A stretch of 64,000 nucleotides of DNA from Caulobacter vibrioides (GCF_002858865.1 NZ_PJRR01000004.1:124001-188000); one strand, 5' to 3'. Numbered from the stretch's first letter, positions 21,301-30,432 are shown. The notes: a model not told the origin generated them from the letters alone. Numbers and translations: made by a program.

Positions 21301-21477
21301 ATGCGCGCTTTCGCCGAAGATCTCAGGGTCATTACGCACTTGGCGTGGGCGCTGCTTGTTGTCCTGGCGGTCCTGTTCTTCTTCACCCCGATCCTCGTGT
21401 TCGCCGGCGTCGCGTTGTTCGCAGTCTTGGGCGTCATGGGCGCCGCCGTCGCGCCTCTGTTGAAGCCACCCGCCTAA
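21301..21477 (+). CDS. Small membrane protein
   Basis: ATG 21301 to TAA 21477 encodes 58 residues. A soluble start of about 10 residues is followed by two hydrophobic stretches (about 12-34 and 36-52), together long enough for two membrane helices, and a PLLKPPA tail. GAGGAG lies 6 nt before the ATG, which supports translation. I do not recognise a family. The hydrophobic run is unlikely by chance in such GC-rich DNA, but the gene is short and unconfirmed. Confidence 0.6.
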   Translation: MRAFAEDLRVITHLAWALLVVLAVLFFFTPILVFAGVALFAVLGVMGAAVAPLLKPPA

Positions 21478-21536
21478 GGGCCTAGAACGCCGGCACAAAG
21501 ATCATCCATCGCCGCTCCGCCTCGCGCAGGGCGGCG

Positions 21537-22490
21537 ATGTCTTTTCCAGGCCGCGCCTTGCCCTCTTCCACCCACCTCTACAGCAACCGCCGCTTCGTCG
21601 TCGGCGTGGCTCTGTTCTGCTGCCTCTTATGGGGCAGCGCGTTTCCGGCGGTGAAGGCGGGCTATGCGCTGCTGCATGTGGCCAAGTCCGACACCGGCGC
21701 CCAGATGCTGTTCGCCGGCTGGCGGTTCTTCGCGGCGGGGCTGATCCTGCTGGTTCTGGCGGTGGCGAGCCGCAGGCCGATCGCCGTGCCCCGCGCCCAG
21801 ATCGGACGCCTTATGGGTCTGGGCGTTTTCCAGACGACCTTGCAGTACGTGTTCTTCTATATCGGCCTGGCCCACGCCACGGGCGTGAAGTCGTCGATCA
21901 TGAACGCCACCGGCGCGTTCTTCGGCGTGGTGCTGGCCCATTTCCTGTTCCCCAATGACAAGCTGACGCCGCGCAAGGTGATGGGCTGTCTGCTGGGTTT
22001 CGCCGGCGTGCTGGCGGTGAACCTGGGCGGGAAGGGGTTCGACTTTGAGTTCAGTCTGCTGGGCGAGGGCTTTGTGGTCGCCGCCGCCTTCGTGCTGGCC
22101 GCCGGCTCGATCTGGGGCCGGGCGATCTCCCAGACGATCGACCCGATGGTGATGACGGGCTGGCAGCTGGCCATCGGCGGCGGCGTGCTCTTGGCGATCG
22201 GCGCGGTGGCGGGCGGCCATCTGGAAGCGTTCGACGCCCGCTCGCTGGCGCTGCTGGCCTATATGGCCGGGCTGTCGGCGGCCGCCTTTGCGCTGTGGAG
22301 CCTGCTGCTCAAGCACAACCCCGTGGGCCTGCTGGCGGTGTTCAACTTCCTGATCCCGGTGTTCGGGGTGCTGCTGTCGGCGTTGTTCCTGCGCGAGCCG
22401 GTGCTGGCCTGGAAGAACGCCGCCGCCTTGGCGCTGGTATGCGGGGGGATCGTGCTGGTCACGGGACGGGCGCGAAGCCGCCAGGGCTAA
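21537..22490 (+). CDS. EamA/DMT-superfamily transporter
   Basis: A 317-residue integral membrane protein with about ten predicted helices arranged as two EamA repeats (about 20-155 and 165-300). The first repeat opens with LLWGSAFPAVKAGY, a typical DMT start, and the second contains GSIWGRAISQTIDPMVMTGWQ. DMT proteins usually export amino acids or other small metabolites, but the substrate cannot be told. The N-terminal extension of about 17 polar residues before the first helix may mean that translation starts slightly later. Confidence 0.88.
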   Translation: MSFPGRALPSSTHLYSNRRFVVGVALFCCLLWGSAFPAVKAGYALLHVAKSDTGAQMLFAGWRFFAAGLILLVLAVASRRPIAVPRAQIGRLMGLGVFQTTLQYVFFYIGLAHATGVKSSIMNATGAFFGVVLAHFLFPNDKLTPRKVMGCLLGFAGVLAVNLGGKGFDFEFSLLGEGFVVAAAFVLAAGSIWGRAISQTIDPMVMTGWQLAIGGGVLLAIGAVAGGHLEAFDARSLALLAYMAGLSAAAFALWSLLLKHNPVGLLAVFNFLIPVFGVLLSALFLREPVLAWKNAAALALVCGGIVLVTGRARSRQG

Positions 22491-22512
22491 GGTTCCCGTA
22501 GCGACAAACGCC

Positions 22513-22624
22513 GTGTCATCCCGGAAGCCTCGAAGAGGCTATCCGGGACCCAGGGGGTGACAAGACGCCGTGCGGACCGCCCCTGGGTCCCGGCTCTCCG
22601 CTACGCTACGGCCGGGATGACACA
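22513..22624. repeat. Family A repeat, copy 5
   Basis: Full copy between the convergent EamA and M20 genes, beginning GTGTCATCCCGGAAGCCTCG and ending GCCGGGATGACACAGG. Confidence 0.9.
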
Positions 22625-22637
22625 GGGATAGCTGTCG

Positions 22638-23936
22638 CTACTCCACGCCCGCCACAGCCAGCAGGGCCGCCAGGCCCACCTGCATGCCCTTCAGGCTCTC
22701 GTCCTTGGTGACGTCGATCCACTCATCGAGCGCATGCGCCCGGCCGCCGCGGAAGCCCGCGCCGATGGTCAGGGCGGGCACGCCAAGGCTCATGGGGATG
22801 TTGGAGTCGGTCGAGCTGGCCTGATAGGTCGGCTTGTAGCCCAGGGCCTTCACCGCGCCGGCCGTCAGGGCGACGATCTGAGTGCTGTGCGGCGTGGCGC
22901 CGGCCGGGCGCTCGCCGATCACCTTGGCCTGGTAGCTGACCGCGCCGTTCTTGGTGGAGCGGGCGGCGTTCTCGCCGGCCACGGCCTTGTCGAAGATGCC
23001 GATCAGCGTCTGGTCCAGCTTGGCCAGTTCGGCCGCGCTTTCCGAGCGCATGTCGAACTCCATGAACACGTCGTGTGGGATCGAGTTCACCGAGGTGCCG
23101 CCGCCCGTCACACTGGCCGAATAGGTGGTCTTGGGGGTCTTGGGCGGCTCGATCGCGTAGAGGTCGGTCACCGCCTTGGCCATCGCCGCCATCGGATTGA
23201 CGATGCCGAACGCGCCATAGCTGTGGCCGCCGGGCCCCGTGAAGGTCACGCGATAGCGCTTGGAGCCGGTGCCCTGGTCGACGATCTGGTCGGGATCGCC
23301 GCCGTCCATCGAGAAGAAGGACGTGATCCGGCCCTTGTAGGGGCCCTTGTTGAACAGATAGCGCACGCCGCGCAGGTCGCCGGGGCCTTCCTCGCCGACA
23401 TTGCCGACGAAGAGAATGTCGGCCTTGGTCTTGATCCCGGCCGCATCCATGGCCCGGACATAGGCCAAGAGGGTCGACAGCGCGCGGGTGTCGTCGCCGA
23501 TGCCCGGCGCCATCAGCTTGGTCCCCTCACGGCGCACCTTCACGTCGGTGCCTTCGGGGAAGACGGTGTCCAGGTGCGCGGCGATGACCACGAACGGGCC
23601 CTTGCCCTTGGTGGCCGTGCCCGGACGCACGCCCATGACATTGCCCTCGGCGTCCATCTCGACATTGGTCAGGCCGTGGGCCTTCAGCATCTCCAGATAC
23701 GCCTTGGCGCGCTGCTCTTCCTTGAAGGGCGGGGCGGGGATCTCGGTCAGGGTGATGATGTCGGCGACGGTGCGGTCGAAGTCGGCGTCCAGCTTGGCGA
23801 CGGCCTTCTTGAAGCCGGGCGAGGCGACGATCTTGGCGACGGCCTTGTCGGCGTCAGCGGCCTTGGGCGCGGCCATGGCGGGCGCGGCGACGAGGACGGC
23901 GGCCAGCGCGAGCAGGGAGGCAGTGTGGCGGAGCAT
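22638..23936 (-). CDS. Secreted M20-family zinc peptidase
   Basis: A 432-residue metallopeptidase with a signal peptide (about 1-22, ending PAMAAP). Metal ligands are visible in AAHLDTVFPEG (His, Asp), GIGDDTRA (Asp), GEEGPGDLRG (catalytic Glu and ligand Glu) and the C-terminal GFRGGRAHALDE (His). A dimerisation domain with TGPGGHSYGAFG lies in the middle. Start ATG 23936 is preferred over an upstream in-frame start because it begins the signal peptide and avoids reading through the adjacent repeat. It probably trims periplasmic peptides or acylated amino acids. Confidence 0.9.
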   Translation of the reverse strand: MLRHTASLLALAAVLVAAPAMAAPKAADADKAVAKIVASPGFKKAVAKLDADFDRTVADIITLTEIPAPPFKEEQRAKAYLEMLKAHGLTNVEMDAEGNVMGVRPGTATKGKGPFVVIAAHLDTVFPEGTDVKVRREGTKLMAPGIGDDTRALSTLLAYVRAMDAAGIKTKADILFVGNVGEEGPGDLRGVRYLFNKGPYKGRITSFFSMDGGDPDQIVDQGTGSKRYRVTFTGPGGHSYGAFGIVNPMAAMAKAVTDLYAIEPPKTPKTTYSASVTGGGTSVNSIPHDVFMEFDMRSESAAELAKLDQTLIGIFDKAVAGENAARSTKNGAVSYQAKVIGERPAGATPHSTQIVALTAGAVKALGYKPTYQASSTDSNIPMSLGVPALTIGAGFRGGRAHALDEWIDVTKDESLKGMQVGLAALLAVAGVE

Positions 23937-24018
23937 GCGGCGAATCCTTGAGCTTCGCGCGCACCCTAAACCGTCATGCCGAGCAAAGCGAAGCTGGGTC
24001 CGAGCTTTCAAAATCCTC

Positions 24019-24137
24019 GTCATCCCGGAAGCCTCGTAGAGGCTATCCGGGACCCAGGGGGTGAAGAAACGCCGTGCAAGCCGCCCCTGGGTCCCGGCTC
24101 TTCCCCCGGCTTTCGCCGGGGTGCGGCCGGGATGACG
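24019..24137. repeat. Family A repeat, copy 6
   Basis: Full-length element between the M20 peptidase and phospholipase C genes, CGTCATCCCGGAAGCCTCG to GGCCGGGATGACG, with a slightly longer GC-rich centre than the other copies. Confidence 0.88.
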
Positions 24138-24146
24138 ATTGGCTTT

Positions 24147-26207
24147 TTAGACCTTCAAGACCGCCTCGCCGCCCACCCAGGGATCGCTGATCGAGTCCGC
24201 GCCGGTCTCGATCCGTCCGGCCAGACGACGCAGCCAGGTCGGCTCGCCCTCGAGACGCGCGGTGAGGTCGTACCAGCCCTGCTGGGTGGCGAAGGTCCGG
24301 GCCACGGTGTCGACGCTCGTGAAGTCCACCTGCCAGGGCTCCTGGCCCAGGATCTCCACGCGCACTTTGCGTGGCGACGGGCGCACGTTGCTGATCGTTA
24401 GCAAGAGGCCTTCGGGCGACGGGCGGGCGGCGATCTCGACGCCGACATTCTCGCCGGCCAATCGACGGTGGAAGCCGTTCGGACCCAGAACCCACAGATC
24501 ATAGGCCCCGGCCGGCCAGACATCGGTCAGGTGCTTTTGCGGTCCCACCGTGTAGCGGCGAGGGACCTGGTCCAGGCAAAGGCGGTCATAGACGTGCAGC
24601 ACGCCCGCCGCCTGGCCAGCGTTGCTGAACGTCAGGGCGAGGGCGCCGTCGGCGTAGCGTCCGTCCACCGCCAGCGCGTAGGGCAGGGCGCGCGAGGGGC
24701 GAGGGCCCTTGGCCTGGGGCGGCGCGACCACCGAGGCCGGCGTCGGCGGCTTGGCGCGGCCCAGCCTGGCGGCGCGGCCCGCCGGTTCGCGCGTGGCGGG
24801 CAGGGCGGGGAAGGGGTTGGTGTTGGGCGTCTTGAAGTCGAAGCAGGTCGTCAGGTCGCCGCACACCGCCCGGCGCCAGGGCGAGATATTGGGCTCCATC
24901 ACGCCGAAACGCTGCTCCAGGAACCGCAGCACCGAGGTGTGATCGAAGACCTGGCTGTTGACCCATCCGCCCCGGCTCCAGGGCGAGATCACGTACAGCG
25001 GCACGCGCGGACCCAGGCCATAGGGGCGGCCCATCAGGTCGTCGCGCTCGGACTTGGCCTCGGTGGGATTGCGCACCCGGTGGTGCTCGGCGGCAAGGTC
25101 CACCGTCGAGGCGCCGAGCAGCTGGCCCGAGGCGTCGTACGACGGCGGGGCGGGCGGCGGGACGTGGTCGAAGAAGCCGTCGTTCTCGTCGAACATCACC
25201 AGGAACACCGTCCGCGCCCAGACCTTGGGATCGGCGGTCAGGGCGTCGATGACGCGGGCGGTGTAGTCCGCGCCCTGGGCGGGGCTGGAGGGGTTCGGAT
25301 GCTCGGAGTCGGCGGCCGGGGCGATGATCCACGAGACCTGCGGCAGGCGGCCGTTCACGACGTCCTCGCGCAGCTTGTCCAGGTGCCAGGTCGACAGGCC
25401 CAGCTGCTTCAGGCGCGGGTTCGAGCCCGGCAGGTCCTTGTAGGCGTCGCGATAGGCCTTGAACCCCGCCAGCGGGTTGTCGGTGAAGTTGTCGGCCATA
25501 TCCTGGTAGATGCGCCAGGAGACGCCGGCCTGCAGCAGCCGCTCGGGATAGGTGGTCCAGGTGTAGGACTCCTTGGCCCCGCCCTTTTCGGCGAAGTTGT
25601 CGTGGCTGTTGGAGATCGACGGACCGCCGGCCTTCCCCAGGCCGTCATTGGTCCCGGTCCACAAGAACAGGCGGTTGGTGTTGGTGCCGGTCTGGGTCGA
25701 GCAGTGATAGGCGTCGCAGAGGGTGAAGGCGTCGGCCAGGGCGAACTGGAACGGGATGTCGGCGCGCTGGAAATAGCCCATCGACCAGGGCTTCTTGGCG
25801 TCGGGCCAGCGGTCCATGCGGCCCTGGTCCCAGGCGTCCTGGGCGTCGGTCCAGCTGTGCGGCGTGCCCTCGACGCGCATGTGGGCGAAGGTCTGGGCGC
25901 TGTTCAGCGGGAAGGGCGCGAGCAGCTTGTCCTTGCTCCAGGCCTGGACGAAGACCGAGCTTTCCTTGCGTCCCGCCGCGTCGCGCACCGGGATCGGGAA
26001 CCGGTCGCCAAAGCCGCGCACGCCGTTCAGCGTTCCGAAATAGTGATCAAAGCTGCGGTTCTCCTGCATCAGGATCACCACGTGCTCGACGTCCTGGATC
26101 GTTCCGCTGCGCACATCGGCGTCGATCGCCGCCGCCCGCGCCAGCGCCGGCGGCAGGGCCAGGGCGCCGAGGGCGGCCAGCAGGCTGCGGCGGTCGAGAT
26201 GGGGCAT
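24147..26207 (-). CDS. Phosphocholine-specific phospholipase C, Tat exported
   Basis: A 686-residue enzyme of the bacterial PLC/acid-phosphatase-like family. The N-terminal DRRSLLAALGALALPPALA is a twin-arginine signal peptide. The catalytic domain opens with VEHVVILMQENRSFDHYFGTL, the family signature, and continues with FDENDGFFDHVPPPAPP. Two C-terminal immunoglobulin-like domains (about 490-680) are typical of this family. It hydrolyses phosphatidylcholine or sphingomyelin outside the cytoplasm, releasing phosphocholine. ATG 26207 is chosen because it starts the Tat signal. Confidence 0.92.
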   Translation of the reverse strand: MPHLDRRSLLAALGALALPPALARAAAIDADVRSGTIQDVEHVVILMQENRSFDHYFGTLNGVRGFGDRFPIPVRDAAGRKESSVFVQAWSKDKLLAPFPLNSAQTFAHMRVEGTPHSWTDAQDAWDQGRMDRWPDAKKPWSMGYFQRADIPFQFALADAFTLCDAYHCSTQTGTNTNRLFLWTGTNDGLGKAGGPSISNSHDNFAEKGGAKESYTWTTYPERLLQAGVSWRIYQDMADNFTDNPLAGFKAYRDAYKDLPGSNPRLKQLGLSTWHLDKLREDVVNGRLPQVSWIIAPAADSEHPNPSSPAQGADYTARVIDALTADPKVWARTVFLVMFDENDGFFDHVPPPAPPSYDASGQLLGASTVDLAAEHHRVRNPTEAKSERDDLMGRPYGLGPRVPLYVISPWSRGGWVNSQVFDHTSVLRFLEQRFGVMEPNISPWRRAVCGDLTTCFDFKTPNTNPFPALPATREPAGRAARLGRAKPPTPASVVAPPQAKGPRPSRALPYALAVDGRYADGALALTFSNAGQAAGVLHVYDRLCLDQVPRRYTVGPQKHLTDVWPAGAYDLWVLGPNGFHRRLAGENVGVEIAARPSPEGLLLTISNVRPSPRKVRVEILGQEPWQVDFTSVDTVARTFATQQGWYDLTARLEGEPTWLRRLAGRIETGADSISDPWVGGEAVLKV

Positions 26208-26272
26208 GGCGGGACTCCGGTGAACTGCGGCCGGAGGTAGCATGCGGTGTTTGGCGGGCGTGTGACAGGGGG

Positions 26273-27664
26273 CTATCGCCCGGATGTCTCCGCGGTGTTC
26301 TGCGCGGCGTCACGCGCCTCCAGCGCCTTGCGGATGGCGTCATGCGCCGCCTTGTCCAGGGGGTGACCCGTGATCAGGGCGGCGCCCGCCAGCGTCAGGA
26401 GCGCGGGCACGACGGCGAAGCTGACCGAGAGCACGCCCAGCGCCAGCGGCGTATTTGCAGCCCCCAGGTCAGCCTTGAAGCCAAAGAGGTCCAGCGCGCT
26501 GACGGCGGCGAACACCGCGATGGCCGAGCCGATCTTCACCACCCCGCTCAGCAGGCCGAACATCAGGCCGCTGCGATCCACGCCGCTCCTGAGGCGCTCC
26601 TCGTCGCCCAGGTCGGCCATCATGGCGCGCAGCAGGATGGGCCCTGCGCTGTAGGGCAGGCCGGCCAGGGTCATGGTCACGATCCCCCAGGCCAGCCCCT
26701 CTGGCGCGATCAGCACGGAGAGCTGCGCCACGGCATAGGCCGCCGAAGCGATGGCCAAGGCGCGATGCTTGCCGATCGCCTGTCCAAGCCGCCCCCAGAG
26801 GGGCGCGCCCAGCAGGGCGCCGGTGAAGTAGAGCAGCAGCAGCAGGCCGGCTTCGGAACGGTCCCAGCCGCGAATGGCGTCGAAATAGAAGAAGAACAGC
26901 GTGCCGGCGATGACCGGACCCGTCCCCAGAAGAATGTCCGACACGAGCAAGCGCAGGATCGACGGCCGACGGATCAGATCCCAATAGTGACGCCAGGTGG
27001 TGGACGTTATGTTCGGCGGCGACGGCGGCTCGTGCACGGCGAACAGCGCCAGGAGAGCGGCCACAGGCAGGCTCAGCACCACGAACCAGCCCATCGCCCG
27101 CACGCCCTGCCCGTAGTCGAGCCCGAAGCCGAGCTTCATCAGCGGCGGCATGGCCAGCACGATCAGCATGCCCACGACGGTGAAGCCGTGCCACCAGCTG
27201 AACACGCGCGCGCGCTGCCCATATTCCGGCGCCAGCCTGGCCGCCCAGGTGACATGCGCCATGGTCGCCATGGACTGGCCCAGGAACCCCAACACCAGCC
27301 AGAACAGGATGTAGTTTCCGTCGATGCCCGGCCGCGCCATGAACAGCATCCAGACCGAAACGACGGCGATGGGCAGACCGGCGACGAGCCAGGGCTTGAA
27401 CCGGCCAAAGCGCGTGTTGGTCCTGTCGATCAGGAACCCGAGGGTCGGATCCAGCCACAGGTCGAACAGGCGAACGACCCCGAAGGCCAGTCCGATCGCC
27501 GTCAGGCCAACGCCCAGATCCGTGGCGTAGTAGTTGGGCAGATAGACGACGACGGGCATGAGCATCGCCGCCACCGGAACGCAGGGCAGCGCAAAGGCCA
27601 CCAGGCGCCAGGTTCCTAAGGGCCCTTGGCCGCTGTTTGCGCGCTCAGCGCGGATCGCCGCCAC
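26273..27664 (-). CDS. MFS sugar-type cation symporter (GPH-like)
   Basis: A 463-residue membrane protein with about twelve helices. The first helix region PCVPVAAMLMPVVVYLPNYYATDLG, then LFDLWLDPTLGFLIDRTNTRFGRFKPW in the first cytoplasmic loop, is the signature of glycoside-pentoside-hexuronide symporters (DPxxGxxxDRTxTRxGRxRPW). These take up glycosides with sodium or protons, but the substrate is not predictable. It ends 66 bp upstream of the phospholipase gene on the same strand and follows the alcohol dehydrogenase by only 5 bp, so the three may form one transcript. Confidence 0.88.
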   Translation of the reverse strand: MAAIRAERANSGQGPLGTWRLVAFALPCVPVAAMLMPVVVYLPNYYATDLGVGLTAIGLAFGVVRLFDLWLDPTLGFLIDRTNTRFGRFKPWLVAGLPIAVVSVWMLFMARPGIDGNYILFWLVLGFLGQSMATMAHVTWAARLAPEYGQRARVFSWWHGFTVVGMLIVLAMPPLMKLGFGLDYGQGVRAMGWFVVLSLPVAALLALFAVHEPPSPPNITSTTWRHYWDLIRRPSILRLLVSDILLGTGPVIAGTLFFFYFDAIRGWDRSEAGLLLLLYFTGALLGAPLWGRLGQAIGKHRALAIASAAYAVAQLSVLIAPEGLAWGIVTMTLAGLPYSAGPILLRAMMADLGDEERLRSGVDRSGLMFGLLSGVVKIGSAIAVFAAVSALDLFGFKADLGAANTPLALGVLSVSFAVVPALLTLAGAALITGHPLDKAAHDAIRKALEARDAAQNTAETSGR

Positions 27665-27669
27665 TCCCC

Positions 27670-28770
27670 TCAGTCAAACACGATCACCGATCGCGCCAGC
27701 TCGCCGCGCTTGAGCTCGTCGAACGCCGAGTTGACGTCCTCCAGCTTGATGCGGCGCGAGATCAGTTCGTCCAGCTTCAGCTTGCCCGACATGTAGAAGT
27801 CCACCAGGCGCGGCATGTCGACCGGGAAGCGGTTGGAGCCCATATAGCTGCCCTGGATGCGGCGCTCGCCCAGGAAGTCGACGCCGTGCAGCTCGATCTT
27901 GGTGCCGACCGGGATCATGCCGATGACATTGGCCGTGCCGCCCCGGCGCAGCATCCTGAACGAGGCCTCCGCCGTGGCCTTCAGGCCGATGGCCTCGAAG
28001 CTGTGGTGGACGCCGCCGCCGGTCAGCTCGACCACGGCCTTGGCGATGTCGTCGACTTGCGAGGCGTCGACCACGTCGGTGGCGCCGAAGGTCTTGGCCA
28101 GCTCCAGCTTCCCGGCCAGGCGGTCGATGGCGATGATCCGGCCCGCGCCCGCGATGGCCGCGCCGTTGATGGTGGCCAAACCGACGCCGCCGCAGCCGAT
28201 CACGGCCACGGTCTCGCCGGGCCGGACATTGGAGGTGTGCATCACCGCGCCCACGCCGGTCATCACCGAGCAGCCGATCAGGGCGGCGCGGTCGAACGGC
28301 ATGTCCTTGCGGATGGCCACGCACGCGTGCTCGTGCACCAGCATCATCTCGGCGAAGGACGACAGGTTCAGGAACTGGGCCATCGGGCCGGCGGCGCCGT
28401 TCAGGTCTTCCTTGAACAGGCGCGGGCTGTCGCTCTTGCTGCGGCGCGTCTCGGGGCTGATGCAGAGGTTCATATGCCCGGTCAGGCAGACCTCGCAGTG
28501 GCCGCAATAGGGGTTGAGGCAGGTGATGACGTGGTCGCCGACCTTGACGGTGCGCACCTCGCTGCCGACCGCCTCGACGATCCCGGCGCTCTCGTGGCCC
28601 AGCACGGCGGGCAGGGCGTGGGTGTAGGAGCCCTCGACGAAGTGCAGGTCGGAATGGCAGACGCCGGCGGCCTTGGTGCGGATCAGCACCTCGCGCGGGC
28701 CGGGCTTGCCGATGGCCACGGTCTCGATCTCGAGGGGTTTGCCCACCTCGCGCAGAACAGCGGCCTTCAT
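27670..28770 (-). CDS. Zinc-dependent alcohol dehydrogenase
   Basis: A 366-residue medium-chain dehydrogenase. The catalytic zinc ligands are in GVCHSDLHF and LGHESAG (GHE). The structural zinc ligands are the four Cys in YCGHCEVCLTGHMNLC. The NAD-binding motif is VIGCGGVGLATI (about residue 190). It resembles class III-like and aryl-alcohol dehydrogenases; the exact alcohol is unknown. A 21-bp palindrome 35 bp upstream of the start is a probable operator, suggesting control by an unlinked repressor or activator. It is first in a likely unit with the symporter and perhaps phospholipase C. Confidence 0.9.
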   Translation of the reverse strand: MKAAVLREVGKPLEIETVAIGKPGPREVLIRTKAAGVCHSDLHFVEGSYTHALPAVLGHESAGIVEAVGSEVRTVKVGDHVITCLNPYCGHCEVCLTGHMNLCISPETRRSKSDSPRLFKEDLNGAAGPMAQFLNLSSFAEMMLVHEHACVAIRKDMPFDRAALIGCSVMTGVGAVMHTSNVRPGETVAVIGCGGVGLATINGAAIAGAGRIIAIDRLAGKLELAKTFGATDVVDASQVDDIAKAVVELTGGGVHHSFEAIGLKATAEASFRMLRRGGTANVIGMIPVGTKIELHGVDFLGERRIQGSYMGSNRFPVDMPRLVDFYMSGKLKLDELISRRIKLEDVNSAFDELKRGELARSVIVFD

Positions 28771-28804
28771 GCTCGTCTCCCTCTTGTTTGAGGGGAGACT
28801 AGCG

Positions 28805-28825
28805 TTCCGTTCGGGCCGAACGGAA
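28805..28825. promoter_or_regulatory. Palindromic operator candidate of the alcohol dehydrogenase
   Basis: TTCCGTTCG (28805-28813) and CGAACGGAA (28817-28825) form a perfect 9-bp inverted repeat around GGC. The neighbouring CGAACAAATGTTTGG is a weaker second dyad. The site is 35 bp upstream of the minus-strand start. Confidence 0.6.
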
Positions 28826-28860
28826 GGGCTATTCGAACAAATGTTTGGGCGTGTGAGCCC

Positions 28861-29337
28861 TTAAGCGGCCAGCGCTTCGACCGGGCGCTCGGGCAGGATG
28901 CGGCTGACGGCCAGCAGGATGGTCATCGAGCCTTCGCCCGAGGTGATCACCGCCGACACCAGCGGCGAGTCCTCGCCGTCACCCAGGCTGGGCGGCGGGT
29001 TGATCTGGTCGGACTCGACGATGAAGCTGTCGCAGACCGCGTCGACCAGCATGCCGGCGACGTCGTTCTGGTTCTCGACCACGATGATGACCTGACGCTC
29101 ACCGTCGATCGCCACGCCCTTGCCCAGGCGTTGCGACAGGTCGATGACCGGCATCACCTGGCCCCGCAGATTGATCACGCCGCGCACGAAGGGCGGCGCG
29201 TCGGGCAGGGGGGTCGGGGGGGTGACGCCGCGGATTTCGCGCACAGCGCTCACGGGCACGCAATAGGTCTGGGCGCCAACCTCGAACGACAGGACCTGAA
29301 GGGCCTGGCCTTGGGCGTACGACACGATGCTGGTCAT
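28861..29337 (-). CDS. cheW: Chemotaxis coupling protein CheW
   Basis: A 158-residue single-domain protein. LQVLSFEVGAQTYCVPVSAVREIRG, then PFVRGVINLRGQVMPVIDLSQRLG and the later VGMLVDAV-type segment are CheW hallmarks. CheW links receptors to the CheA kinase at the cell pole. It is not in a che operon here: its neighbours are metabolic genes, so it is one of several CheW paralogues. It ends 91 bp before the dehydrogenase start. Confidence 0.93.
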   Translation of the reverse strand: MTSIVSYAQGQALQVLSFEVGAQTYCVPVSAVREIRGVTPPTPLPDAPPFVRGVINLRGQVMPVIDLSQRLGKGVAIDGERQVIIVVENQNDVAGMLVDAVCDSFIVESDQINPPPSLGDGEDSPLVSAVITSGEGSMTILLAVSRILPERPVEALAA

Positions 29338-29529
29338 GGCTGTCTCCGTGCGCGCGAAGGCCGCAGGAGACCTTCGATGGCTCCACCCTGTCGTAAAAAG
29401 ATAAACAAACCGGTTCTGGTCAGGGTTGATGAATTCTGTTCAGCCGCCGTTCAGGCTGGAAATCCGATCGTCCCTTCAACGCTTGAAACGACGCATTGGG
29501 CGACGCGGCGGAGACCGAAGGAGGCCGGC

Positions 29530-29928
29530 ATGGCCAGCAAGATGTTCAAGACGGTCGGACGCGTCGCCGCCGGCGTGGCCGCCCTGTCGATCGCCGCCGC
29601 CGCGACCACGGCCTCGGCGGACTCGCGCCATCATCGCCACAAGCGCGACAAGGGCGGCGACGTCGCCGCCGCCGCGATCACCGCCGGCGTCATCGGCCTG
29701 GTCATCGGCGCGGCCATCGCCGACGACGGCCATCGCGACGACCGCTACTATGACCGCCGCTACGCCCCGCCGCCGCCCCCGCCCCCGCCGCGCTACGGCC
29801 ATGGGTACGGCTATGGCTACGATTACGACTATGCGCCGCGCCCCTACTACGGCGACCGCGAGTGCTGGACGACGCGGGAGTACAATCGTCGGAGCGGCTC
29901 GTACTACGAGCGGACCGTCTGCCGCTAA
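29530..29928 (+). CDS. Secreted low-complexity protein with glycine-rich helix and Pro/Tyr tail
   Basis: A 132-residue protein with a signal peptide (about 1-30, ending TTASADS) and a His/Arg/Lys-rich stretch. A hydrophobic AAAAITAGVIGLVIGAAIA segment follows that looks like a glycine-zipper membrane helix. Next come a run of eight prolines, Gly-Tyr repeats and a C-terminal ECWTTREYNRRSGSYYERTVCR block with two Cys. It resembles small glycine-zipper outer-membrane or envelope proteins of alphaproteobacteria. AAGGAGG lies 5 nt before ATG 29530, which decides the start. Function unknown. Confidence 0.78.
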   Translation: MASKMFKTVGRVAAGVAALSIAAAATTASADSRHHRHKRDKGGDVAAAAITAGVIGLVIGAAIADDGHRDDRYYDRRYAPPPPPPPPRYGHGYGYGYDYDYAPRPYYGDRECWTTREYNRRSGSYYERTVCR

Positions 29929-30004
29929 CCTGGTCCACAAGATCAGATCGCCGTTGTGAGCCGGCGATCTGTGCGGTGTCGACCGCCCCGTCGACACCGA
30001 CCCG

Positions 30005-30036
30005 GCCCCGAGGTCCCCCGACCTCGGGGCTTTTCT
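30005..30036 (+). terminator. Terminator after the low-complexity protein gene
   Basis: GCCCCGAGGT (30005-30014) pairs with ACCTCGGGGC (30021-30030), followed by TTTTC. Confidence 0.88.
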
Positions 30037-30129
30037 TGCTCAGGAGCGCGGCATGAAAAACAGGACTCGACTCGCGCGCGGAATGAGAACAAAAAAGGAA
30101 CATAACTGCGAACCGACGGAGGGTCCGAC

Positions 30130-30369
30130 ATGTCGCCGCTCGCCAATTCCGCCTTTGCCAATCCCACTTTTGACAGCCCGTTCAACCCGGGTCTGAGACT
30201 GACCGAGGATCGCCTGGATATCGCCGAGGCCGTGCTGGCCGGCGCCTGGCGCACGCTGCGCGCGGCGGGGTTCGGCGAGGCCGAGGTCCAGGCGCTGTTC
30301 GACCAGATCGCCGATCGTCCCGAGGACTTGGCGCGGCGGCTTCGCAAAATGGCCAACGCCGGGAGCTGA
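30130..30369 (+). CDS. Small hypothetical protein
   Basis: A 79-residue soluble protein I do not recognise. After a 20-residue leader rich in Asn, Phe and Pro, the rest looks helical: RLDIAEAVLAGAWRTLRAAG, then EAEVQALFDQIADRPEDLARRLRKM. GGAGGG sits 6 nt before the ATG, and a hairpin follows the stop, so expression is likely. A small regulatory or adaptor role is possible but not shown. Confidence 0.65.
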   Translation: MSPLANSAFANPTFDSPFNPGLRLTEDRLDIAEAVLAGAWRTLRAAGFGEAEVQALFDQIADRPEDLARRLRKMANAGS

Positions 30370-30393
30370 GGCGACACATCCAAAGTGAAGATT

Positions 30394-30432
30394 GGGCCGT
30401 AGCGGTATTGATCCGACCGCTAGGCCCCTCTT
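30394..30432 (+). terminator. Hairpin after the small hypothetical gene
   Basis: GGGCCGTAGCGGT pairs with ACCGCTAGGCCC with one bulged base and is followed by CTCTTTCC. It is a weak, T-poor terminator candidate. Confidence 0.5.
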
